Part shown: piece by piece, positions 13,201 to 22,200 of the stretch
How positions within the stretch are numbered: the stretch's first letter is position 1
Layout of the letters: the number at the start of each line of letters is the position of its first letter
Assembly (NCBI RefSeq): GCF_029227915.1
Contig: NC_079875.1
Span: 15,309,001 to 15,373,000 of the forward strand
Source: Hydractinia symbiolongicarpus
Taxonomy: Eukaryota > Cnidaria > Hydrozoa > Anthoathecata > Hydractiniidae
Length of the DNA: 64,000 bases
Direction: 5' to 3'
The notes under the pieces: model-generated
Database searches by the model: none
What the model saw: only the letters and a program-made list of their open reading frames with translations
Told to the model about the DNA's origin: nothing
Made by a program: the position numbers and the translations under genes

Positions 13201-16200
13201 TTGCTGTTGGGAAATACTACAGAAATAAATATATTGCTAACATGGTATGACGTCATACAAAGAAAATGTTGCTTAATTACTTACCGGTTGCTATGGCAAT
13301 GTTACTCACATGTTTTACTTGATATATCAATAGAATTGTTTCATGTAATTGGAACACGTTGCGTTAAGTATGGGTGGGCGAAGTATGTGATGTGCCACAG
13401 AAATATATTCTCAGTTCGTTTTTTTCTCCGGAAATTTATTTTTTATTCTGGGTAACGAGATTAAATATTGTAGAAAAATTACACAACTATTATATGTCAC
13501 ACAGTGTATTTAATCACCAAGGCTCAGCCTGTTTAATATAACTCGTTAAGTCGAACTATTTTTTTCGGTTACCGGGAGTTAACTGTATCTCGAAACCAAT
13601 AAGGGTTTTTTAAGTATTATTACACTTTTCAGCACAAATTATTCTTCGGATTAAAAATTACCGATAATCTATGTGAGTTGGCGTCGATGAAGCTTTTTGA
13701 GCGCTTATCAGTCATCCCTTCACCTAAAAGTTAGTGCAAAATTATGCGCAAATAAAAAACGATGTACGGAATTAAAATTCACGCAGTTACTGCAAAAATT
13801 CTAATGCTTTTTTTTTCTTCTTGCTTAAATATGCACCTAGTACCACTTTTTCCATTCTTCAAAAATGATGCAAGAAGTACACTTCAAAAGCACCCTAATC
13901 CCCTTAGTACACATCTAATCTGTTTAAAAGCATCCTAATCTCTTAAGTACACTTCTAAACTGTTCAAAACCACCCTAATCTCTTAAGTACACTTCTAAAC
14001 TGTTCAAAACCACCCTAATCTCTTAAGTAAACTTCTAAACTGTTCAAAACCACCCTAATCTCTTAAGTACACTTCTAAACTGTTCAAAACCACCCTAATC
14101 TCTTAAGAGATTAGGGTGGTCTAACCGCCTTAGTACACTTCTTAACTGTTCAAAAACACCCTAATCCCCTTAGTATACTTCTGAACTATTTAGAAGCACC
14201 TTAATCTCCTTAGTACACTTCTAAACTGTTTAAAAGCATCCTAAACTTCTTAGTACACTTCTAAACTGTTTAAAAGCACCCTAATTTTCCCCACTAGCTA
14301 CACTTCATTTATCATTTCAGCCTGTCTATTTTAATTTATTTCACGTCAGCAAAAATTGCTGACGTGAAATACCACGTACCCGCTCTGCCCCGACAAACTT
14401 GTTTCGCGTGGGCAATTTTTATTTTATTTTTGTATTTGTAAGTTCAAGTTACACATAGCTTAAATAAAAACCATGTCGGCAAAAACTTGCCGACAAATTT
14501 TGTTAATACGTCGGTATTTGTCTCAGTAACTACCGAGTTCCGACGAGAATTAGGAATGCTGCAAGGAAACTGATATTTGAATTTCGCCACAATGTCAACA
14601 CGTAATACGTCTAATAATTTCACATTAGTATGGTGATGGGTGTTATTATACTGTTAACCCATGCCTTTATTGTTTTGAAATATATATTGCATATGTTGTG
14701 TAACTATTATTGTTTGTTGTCATGGTGATTGATTATCCGTCATTTATATTTCAGCCAGTACTATTTTGCGGTAGTGATGTTTCCGTTATGTTGTTGTTGT
14801 CGTCATTTGTGTGGCAGTCGCCGTCCTCATTTTCGTTGACGTCATAGTATTTGTCGTTCTTATTGTTGTTACCGTTCCTGTCGTTGTTATTGTTGTTGTT
14901 GTTGTTGCCCCACCCTCCACCGCTCTTGTCAGAGTTGGCCATCTTGTTTTTTTTTTCTTGCCATTCCGGTTTAAAAGTTCAAAAGTCGTTCTTTTATTCT
15001 TTTAGTTGACAAGTTTTGTTTGTTGTAAATACTTTTGTTCTCTGTTTCTTAATGTATTTCTCGAGGTTGTGTATTTAATATTTTTAAATAAAAACGCCCA
15101 ATTTGGCACCATGCCTATGTTGTGAGATATTTGCTGTTTCGATATTTTTATTTGTATATGTAAGCTTTCAGAATACGTGCTTCGATCAGTTTTTTGTTTT
15201 ATTTTCTCATGTTTTCGACGCTGGTTTTGCGTACTTTTGTGCATTGTGGTTTTGGTACATTACATTCATTTCGTTTATAGACCTTCAATTCTCTGAAAAA
15301 TATGTTATTTATTAAAAACAACTTATAAGGCATATTCATTTTTATGATGCTAAAACTGTATTCACAAGCACCCTTATTAAATTTCTGTAGATTGGGCGGC
15401 TTCTTCTTGACCCAGATAAAGTTTTAGTACAAAACGAGCTTTTCTTCCAGGTCTAAACTACGCCCTATATCACCCAACCACTATTCTGAAGATTTTTTAA
15501 TCCCTACCCCATTTTTTTTATTAATAGTCGTATTCTGTCTGTCCACGATTAAAAAGAGTCCTGCTACAGACACGTGCGATATATTTTATCGACTTCGTTG
15601 CGACGGGAATTTTAAAGGACTAGCGGACTCATGAATTTCTTCACGGGTTAAGCCTTTATAATAAGGGCCGTCTTCTGTCTCGTTCGCTCGCTACGGGTAC
15701 ACAAAATAGCAAGTACGGCGACGCATCGATGACGTACGACGGGCTAACGGCTAGTTAGAATAAAATATGATTATAATTAGGCGACGGTGTTAATTGATAA
15801 TTTCTGTTTAACATGAGGCGATAATGAGAGGTCTTGCATTACTTTATAGAAAATACCATAATTGAGTTCAATCAAAATTATCAAAACGTGAAGAAAGTGG
15901 GTGGGGTTGAGGGTATGTTTTGTTGACAGGTTAATTATAAAGAGAATCGTGACACCATAGAGAGAAGAGTAATTCCTAATTAAGCACGTTTTAATGAAAT
16001 TTAATGACTGGGGGTGGAGTGAGGGATGGTGCTAACGTGAATACAGTGAAATGAATTCTTATGACATTGTTTTTAAAAATTTAAATATTTAACAATTATC
16101 TGTGCAAAATGTCCATATCATTAATTTTTCACTCTGGATTTTTTTGCATAATGCAGTGACTTTTTAAAAATTCTTAATTTTTAAAAACATATGCAAAATG

Positions 16201-19200
16201 TATGTGTAATGCATTGATTTATTTTATTTATCTTGTGAAAGATCGATGCAAAAAGTCAAGATTATGTAAATATTTCATAAGTTATAAGCGCTGACTATCA
16301 CGTTTTCAAAAAAAAATGTATGTCTCCTCCAGCTACGATATTAATTCAACCACTAACCTGTTATTCTCAATGATTCATAAAGTCATGATGATTTTGGGTT
16401 AAAATATCGCTTACCCGGGTTTTACGGGTAGGTCGTTATACAGAGATGGCCCGGTCCCGGTCCGTGAATTATAACTGTATGTTTGTAGGTATGATGTCTG
16501 TGTGCTTACTTCTCCAGGATTTCAAAAATTCAAACATTGTGACAAAATGCTGGAGTTAACATAGATTTATTTTAATTTTAAAATACAACTTTTTGTTGTA
16601 AAAATATGCTTTTTAAGAATCAAGGCTGGAATTTAAAACTACAGGTATATTGTTTGGAACAAAAAAGCAATAAGAATAATGCTCAGGTATAGTAAGAATT
16701 TTGGTACTCTTAATTTGGAATTTGTCCTAACTTTTCAGTCTTCTAATGCTATCCTGTGAATAATTGACTCAAGTTGGAAGGTGTTGCGCAAATATTCGTC
16801 AATAAGATATTCAATTTTAAATTTCCAGCTGGTGATTTCAGATAGATTGCCAGTGTTTTGTATATTTTGGAAATCATATTTTAAAAGACAAAAAATAGAT
16901 TAAATTACTAAAGATTCTATTTTCACTCTTTTGGCACCAGTTTTTATGGCCGTAGAAATATAGGATGCCTGGCAGGTGATGGTGAGTAGCACGGCAACCT
17001 GCCATAATTAATAAAAGTATTGGTCAATTATAATAATATGAGGAAGCCTGTTGCCGAGTCTGCTTTTACCTATCTAAAAGGTTAGAATCTCAAAATTTAC
17101 CCCTGGCACCCTCGAACAATTTGGGTGCTGGCTTTGTTTTGTGTTATGTGTTTGCTTGTAAAAATATTTTACAGCTTTTGATCGGTATTCTATTTAGATG
17201 TGTTTTTTTTTTGTTCACTAGATGTGTTTTTGACGATGGTTCAGCAGAATGTTACCTCTATATTGATGACGTCAATGCCGAAAAAATACTCGAGTTGAGT
17301 CAAGTTGACATTGCCCTTTTGAAATCTGTCGCTCATAAAGATGGCGGTGTTACGTATCAGAGAAGTTTAATAACACACGAGGTAGGAGGGATTCTTTCTT
17401 ATGTATTCCCTGTTCTCCGTGAATGCTAAAAACATATAAGGCGTTTTATAAAAAATTATCGTAGTGGGGCGGTAAGTTAAAAACGAAATTTATTTATTGT
17501 TATTACAGACTGGTAGCCCTGTGGTAAGAGCTTTCGCTTCCAGTGCGGGAGGTCTTGGGTTACAAACCCGGCTGAGTTATGCCAGAGACTATAAAAAGTG
17601 TGAATCTCTCCTTCCTGATTAGCGCTCAGCATGAGAATAGTATTGATATCTTAGGCGGTTGTCTAGTTGAGCGGTTGCTGTGCTTGCATGACTTTCGTAG
17701 CTCGAATGAAAACTTTAAACGCGTTAAGACCCCCTTCGCAGGATCCTCTTGGAAAGCAGTATCATTAGGAATTGAAGGTAGGTTTTTTTAGAGGGACGCT
17801 AAGTCGAAAAAAAAACTTATTTGAGAGGTGCGCTAAGTCAAAAAGGGAGCTTTTTTTAAAGTAGCGGGTCAAACGCTAAGTCGAAAAGGAAGCCTTTTTG
17901 AGAGAGGCGCTAAAATTCTTTTACACTCTTAACCTCATAACATGCATATTCTCTGTGAACCATGTTTCCGTGTATACGGTTCACACATATTTTATTTTCG
18001 GCCTTACTGCGTCACTTTTTAAATAGAAAAAATTAGTGTGAAAAAGCACAAAAAACGTGTCAAAACATTGTTTCCCGTTATAACTCTTATTAGATTGAGT
18101 GATAAATATTTAGATAAGTCTGCCTATAGTAAAATTTAGACTTTTCTCGATAAAAGAATGATTACATTGTTCCTTCAAGCAATTTTACAGAACACTTTGA
18201 ACACACTCATTATTCTAGCTGTGCAGGAACACGAAAAATATGTTACGTAATTTGCTAGCCTGCGATGAACGCTACATAAAGATTTGTGTAATATCGTCTT
18301 CAGTTCATGTGAAAATAGAAACATATGTAATACAGGTTTTTCTTTTGTGAAAAAAAAACAATTTAAATATTCATCTTTTTTTATTGATCTGGGAGTTTTG
18401 TTCTCACCTCACACCGTTATATAACATAGCTTCGATTGCCCAGATATGAGTTACAATCGATTGGAGTGTATCCTTCGCGAAAAAAAAATTTTTTTTAAGA
18501 AGATGCTCCAAAAGAAAGCTTGCTAATTTCTGGAAACATAAAAAATTGTTAAACTATAATAAATGTATAATTAAATAAAACTTTATTTCGCGTAAAAACA
18601 TATTTTCTGTTATCAGTAACAATATTTCAGTATGTTTTCAAAGAAAATTTCCACAACTTCAGAGTAAAAAGATTTGAGAACCCTTCTTGGTCGTGCCCCT
18701 CTTATAACAGACGCGAATTTTTTCGAACGCAAAAGCTACGTAATGCACGCAAACGTAATGCATTACTTGTCAAAAGTAACATGTAGCTAAGTAAGCTACA
18801 TAGCTCAGAATAAACTCGCTTGTTCATAACATGATAACACTTTTATTATTCATATATAATATTTTTAAAAAAATAAGCTACATATGTTGCTTTTGAAAGA
18901 ATTTCACCACAGTCAAGCTGAAAGGGGCAGGTTGCTACGAAAAGTGTTTAGGGAATTAATGTAAAGCATGGAAATCGCTAAGCAAGTAGTTTTTTAATTT
19001 TTAGACCAATTTGAGGCCTAAACCCTTAGAAAATGGCGTGCCTTGAAAAATATTATGAAATATAACGTTGTTTTAAAGATATATTGTAACTTGTTTTGTT
19101 TTAGGCTTCCAAGTGCCAAGAAAAAATATCCGAAAAACAAAAATGCGAACTTCTTCTACAGCAGAAAATATCAAACTATAGTTTGTATCAGTGCCGGCGT

Positions 19201-19254
19201 TTTCGCTGCAAGCGATTTAGAAGGAAAGAAAATCATACAGGTTGTGATTTTTAG
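1268..19254 (+). CDS. CTC1: CTC1, CST telomere maintenance complex subunit (3' part, seven exons)
   Basis: Exons read: 1268-1392, 1852-2269 (open to 2296, donor unclear), 2446-2522, 3982-4212, 4930-5577, 17222-17381, 19105-19254; joined length 1809 nt, all phases agree. CTC1 with STN1 and TEN1 binds single-stranded telomeric DNA through OB folds and recruits DNA polymerase alpha-primase. Recognisable blocks: EYLWIIQSL in exon 1; VIFGLVKYENG in exon 3 (human VLLGVL region); YPLALLPGALIKI in exon 5 (human SLGLLPGARVHF); a Zn-ribbon-like WKCMEC...VCSPGC late in exon 5; DDGSAECYLYID in exon 6 (human EDGTAEAVV). The 5' end lies outside the window. About 200 residues present in human between exons 4 and 5 seem to be absent. 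The last exon is the least certain: its frame is set by phase only, ending at TAG 19252-19254. A separate phosphagen kinase gene sits in the 11.6-kb intron 5578-17221. Confidence 0.82.
4222..4350. repeat. GTT/GTC trinucleotide array in CTC1 intron
   Basis: Imperfect (GTT)n with GTC variants directly after the exon donor at 4213. It creates artificial low-complexity open frames (poly-Asn or poly-Leu) on both strands, which are not genes. Confidence 0.85.
6770..7075. repeat. Interspersed repeat cluster with short GGATTTATCC hairpins
   Basis: Two adjacent related units share the string ACGGGCAACCCTG followed by GGATTTATC, at about 6840-6870 and 6946-6970. The first forms a short hairpin (CCGTGGAT against ATCCACGG type). 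The strings CTCTCTGC and CTACGGGTACACGAAATGC flank them. A diverged relative lies at 15590-15760. Probably a non-autonomous element; family not identified. Confidence 0.45.
7590..7676 (+). other. Possible non-coding first exon of the nested phosphagen kinase
   Basis: The sequence ends in CAAG followed by GTAAGAG (donor GT at 7677-7678), a strong splice donor. It could join the acceptor AG at 9507-9508, just before the kinase start codon. No transcript evidence is available. The left boundary given here is arbitrary. Confidence 0.25.
8999..9335. repeat. GTT-rich minisatellite, about three units of 103-106 bp
   Basis: The block GTTGCCGTCGACGTCGA starts at 9011 and again at 9114. A diverged third GTTGCCGT starts at 9220. 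Units contain GTT runs and the shared segment ATTTTCACATTGACG. It lies about 200 bp upstream of the phosphagen kinase coding exon. Its open frames encode Val/Cys-rich low-complexity peptides and are rejected as genes. Confidence 0.85.
9544..10749 (+). CDS. Phosphagen (guanidino) kinase, arginine/creatine kinase family
   Basis: Single-exon CDS of 401 codons from ATG 9544; stop TAA 10747-10749. The family transfers phosphate between ATP and a guanidino compound to buffer cytosolic energy. Visible: N-terminal helical domain; ADP-binding arginines in STRIRCARN, HLRI, GMRGS and QARGS; active-site Cys in CCPTNLGT; second catalytic Glu in STGEHSE. The specificity (GS) loop between NTGV and GDLESY has arginine-kinase length (four residues shorter than creatine kinase), although flanking residues (GCHAGDLESY, ISMEKGG, NLGTGMRGS) look creatine-kinase-like. 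Odd: the catalytic NEED motif reads NEGD (codon GGA), so one catalytic Glu is Gly, and the position of Limulus Tyr68 is His. Substrate therefore uncertain. The N-terminus is longer than in typical 355-residue arginine kinases. The open frame continues upstream to an acceptor at 9507-9508. The gene lies wholly inside a CTC1 intron, same strand. Confidence 0.93.
   Translation: MTTTYVTLSEAKKNAKIDPNFDLILDDDLAQNKWPKQLDEHKTKEKQSLMAQTVDQKLFNKLKQLKTEKAGWTIARAINTGVCYPTSFMGCHAGDLESYSVYKELFHPVIEKYHKGYKLDGSMKHVTDMDVSKITIDLSESAKAKIISTRIRCARNIAAFPLNPGASKENRIAIADLMEKVFHDISSSDDPNLQDLGGTFYRHTTMTPEETQQLVDDHFLFRGKDKMQAASGYHQYWPEGRGIFCSKDKTFLLWINEGDHLRIISMEKGGDVKRVFERLARGAKAIEEGLKKITQKEDVFMSDPMLGMVTCCPTNLGTGMRGSVHILVPKLIKSMGFEKIDELARTMNCQARGSTGEHSEVIDRIDVSNWRRLGFPEYVLVQDMITFANKLAEMEDSCANN
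12100..12540. repeat. Repeat copy 1 with about 40-bp CCCTAATC satellite
   Basis: The leader around 12105-12255 (GATGCAAGAAGTACACTTC and flanks) is shared with 13735-13890. It is followed by several diverged units of about 40 bp with the order CACCCTAATC, CTTAGTACACTTCTAAAC, TGTTCAAAAG. The shared leader plus satellite suggests two copies of one interspersed element rather than two independent satellites. Confidence 0.75.
13735..14295. repeat. Repeat copy 2 with regular 40-bp CCCTAATC satellite and a 32-bp palindrome
   Basis: Same leader as copy 1, then about nine 40-bp units. Four consecutive units around 13960-14100 are almost identical (CCTAATCTCTTAAGTACAC at the same phase). At 14089-14120 the array contains a perfect 32-bp palindrome centred on CTTAAG, formed where a unit meets an inverted piece of itself. 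The CCCTAA string equals the animal telomere repeat, but here it occurs only once per 40 bp. Confidence 0.85.
14791..14908. repeat. GTT/GTC trinucleotide array
   Basis: Imperfect GTT repeats with GTC and GTA variants. Open frames on both strands here (poly-Asn or poly-Val) are low-complexity artefacts. Confidence 0.8.
15590..15760. repeat. Diverged relative of the 6.8-kb hairpin repeat
   Basis: Shares GCTACGGGTACACAAAAT, AAAGGACTAGCGG and a final CGGGCTAACGGCTAGT with the cluster at 6770-7075. Non-coding; probably an old non-autonomous element. Confidence 0.35.
17508..17746 (+). mobile_element. tRNA-derived SINE-like element, copy 1
   Basis: The head resembles a tRNA internal promoter: TGGTAGCCCTGTGG (A-box-like, 17511) and GGGTTACAAACCC (B-box-like, about 17558). 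The body includes CAGCATGAGAATAGTATTGA and GCGGTTGTCTAGTTGAGCGG. The body matches the reverse complement of 45295-45416 and, more weakly, 51008-51195, which defines a family with at least three copies here. Confidence 0.6.
17780..17925. repeat. Short tandem repeat with GCGCTAAGTCGAAAA units
   Basis: Four diverged units of roughly 35-40 bp, each with GCTAAGTC(A/G)AAAA followed by a T-rich stretch, directly downstream of the SINE-like copy. The last unit is truncated. Possibly the SINE tail region or an independent microsatellite-like array. Confidence 0.6.
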
Positions 19255-22200
19255 AGTGATTCCGTTGGATTAAAGTTTCAATTTGACTCGCTTGTTCATA
19301 TTTACTTGACTTTTATAGGCTATCAAAACTCCATACTTGTTTCCGATGGGACTGAATACCATACGCTGTCGCTACCTAAACTGTTATTACAATGCATATC
19401 TTTTAAACCTGTTAATTACAAGATGGAGATACAAAAGTCGATGATGGAATTAGTTGTGTGAAACTTTATTCTTTCCCGTTAGATTGATTCCCTGTGATAA
19501 GATCTGGGAAAGAGTTTGCCTTCCACGTCGTGTTATGATATCGATATGATGATATGGAAACCACGCGACACAAAAATATTAATGAAGATTTTGTAAAGTG
19601 ATGTGATACTATGTTTTTCCAATGAGACTTGTGTGTTAGCTTACGTCATTGTGCGGGATTGCGTGACGTCATGAAACATCTGTTTTATAATGCCCTGTCA
19701 TGATTCGCGATTCCAATCTTTTGCGTAACGAAACCTGATACCAACCTCGTCCTGAATCCTATTTTCAGCGTATTTTTCTATCAATGTTTTTACAGTGTGT
19801 GTTTTAACTTTAGAGAAAATATTTTGTTTTCCCAGCGATTTCATACTAATGTTTGTTGAAGCGATCCTCGTTGATTTTTTTGTTTTTGTTTTAAATACAT
19901 TGATTTATAATGAAGGCATCCTAAATACACCTTATCGGACAAAAATTGTCGGAAAAAAGAGAAGATATTTTTTTTTTTGAGGATGAAAAATATTTTGTCA
20001 GACGAAATGAAACGACGATAAGATAGCTGAAAATTTTTCTTTTTAAATTTTCGAAACGAGTAAAATAATGAGAATAGAGTGGTTGTTAAAAGCCACTGTT
20101 TGAATTTTTTTAATGTCGTGCTTTGTTGGAATTGTCACTCAACGAACAATCAGATTTTACTCATTTAAATTCTTCTTGTTACATTGATAACGTGATCTCT
20201 TTCTTGATGAATTTTTAACAATCTCGAATTTTGTAAACAGATTTTTTTTTATTAAATTTTTCAAATTTGCATACAGCACGTAGATCTTCGTGACAACATT
20301 TATGCGTACAGTTTATATAACAAATTGTAATCATTTAAACTTCAAAGACTTAAGCTTAAGCGAGGTAAGATCAATTACGAGTCATGTGAACATACCAATA
20401 TTTGGACTGACGCTGGTAAACTTTTCATCGCTTTATTTAAAATTCGTGTAGGCCACTAAAATCAAAAATTGAGTCCTGATAGATCCTGAATAAAGTTCAC
20501 GCGTCAGCATATATGGAAGGGAATACTTAACTGTACAAATATCCCAAAATAACCTAACCAGTGAATGATTTTCCATTGCTTATTGTCGCTGTTTCCGCAC
20601 TTTCTCTTTCAAAAAATAATTTCTTTGCTAATAACTTCATACGAGGTCCCTTGTGTTTATGATAATAGAGTCTTATTACAATACTAGTCGTCAGCTCGTG
20701 GAATCCATTGGGTATCATTTTTTCGCGAATCTGTTAGAAAATTACTCTGCGGTAGTCATAGTCCCTGGAAAAAATACACCGATACCCACGGAAGCAGTAT
20801 AAACTACACATTTTTAATATTTTTATATTATAGTTTATCCGAAGTAGTGTTACGCCGCTTTTTCGTAAAAGTCATCTATTTAACAATAATTTGCGCATTT
20901 TTACCGCATGATTGGGGTTAATAAAAAGGCTCCCCTTGTAAATAGCTTTTAGAAAGTCAAATTTGACATTTTCTTACATTTTTTGTTCAGTTAAAAACAT
21001 AAAAAAATACAACATAAAAAATTAGCACATCCAGCGACAGACAAAATGTATTGTTTGTTATAAAAAATTGTACATGGTTAAAGATGAAACAAAATTTAAA
21101 AAATAAATTCCGAATTCATGTTTAAAACAAACAAAAAATCACTTACAAAATCTTCTTGAAATTTATTGGTCTCTTCTTATTATTATAAAACTTGTTTTTT
21201 TTAATTTCTTTAAAAAGACGCAAAAACTTTTTAACGAAATAGACGACGCAATGTTAATTTTCCGTAACATTGACCGGGCACGTGCGTAACGAATAAACTA
21301 CATCGGGGGGAATAACAAACGTTATCTACCCATGATTTTTGTATAAGAACTTTTCTATAAATCAAATGCTTTTTAAAATTAAGTAATATATCGTATCTTG
21401 GTAAAGTGGGAAATACAAGAGTAGCCACTTTCTCTTGTGGGTGATTTCATTGAATATGAACAAAATGACAACATCTTCCCTATGGTTTGATACCTCATGC
21501 CAAAGCCCGTAACGCGTACTTATGCGGTTTGAATGTCAAAAGGGCAAGATACCACTGGGGACTATTTTGACAGCGAAACCTACATTGTTTCGAAATGTAT
21601 TCAGTGTATTTAACGAAAACACAAGCGTGGATTTTAAACAAGCATGCAACAGAAAAATATAGCGTGCGACGAGTTCATTTTTTTAATTTTTTAATATGTT
21701 TGACATACGAAACAAGGAGCTACGCTGTACGAAACTTCGTTGACGTTAATAAAAAAACGTTATTCGTTACTAACGTGAGCCAGCAAAATTTTTTACCACA
21801 GAAACAGCTTTCACAATCATTCATTCATTCAAAAAATAACGTAGTAAAGTTTTGTTTTGATAATCAGGGAATACCCTCTAGGCAGCGGGAAACATCTCTC
21901 CAACTGTGTTCTCCTCCTTTCTTTTAACACCAGGTTGAATTATTTATATTTATTCTATATTTTCACTTCCTTTTTGCCGCAAAAAAAACATATCTGTTTC
22001 GTCTCTCAGAAGTTACACATTTCTGTTCCGAGGAACTAGCGCATTCCTTGATAAAGAAAAATATGAACATATACTTCGCCCTCTAGTTTATCCATATTCT
22101 TTTTTACTGTTTTCTCAAAGTAATAATTTTTTAGGCAGAAATGGTAGCTTTTTAAAAACCTAGAACGTTGCTATAGTGAATTTTAATTCGGTGCATAATT

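Larger units (their letters stand above)
10750..17221 (+). other. Right part of the large CTC1 intron
   Basis: No exon seen. It includes the 3' UTR of the phosphagen kinase (extent unknown), an old repeat with recurring GTCCGCTAT-like strings at 11090-11100, 11390-11400 and 11470-11485, the two satellite-bearing copies described separately, a GTT array (14791-14908) and a hairpin-repeat relative (15590-15760). The rest is unremarkable AT-rich sequence. Confidence 0.6.
17382..19104 (+). other. Penultimate CTC1 intron
   Basis: Bounded by the GTAGGA donor after exon 17222-17381 and the TTTTAG acceptor before 19105. It contains a tRNA-derived SINE-like copy (17508-17746), a small tandem repeat (17780-17925) and otherwise unremarkable AT-rich sequence. 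The open frame at 17579-17791 lies in the SINE and is not an exon. Confidence 0.55.

Noticed and set aside
13940-14295. Array of 40-bp near-identical units that could suggest a CRISPR array
   Set aside because: Units are directly abutting with no unique spacers, in a eukaryotic intron; it is a satellite.
17579-17791. 70-residue open frame between CTC1 exons
   Set aside because: Falls within the SINE-like copy; joining it would break the phase from exon 17222-17381 to 19105.
19043-19273. Alternative frame through the last CTC1 exon
   Set aside because: Phase from the preceding exon requires the frame beginning GCT TCC AAG at 19105; the longer open frame is out of phase.
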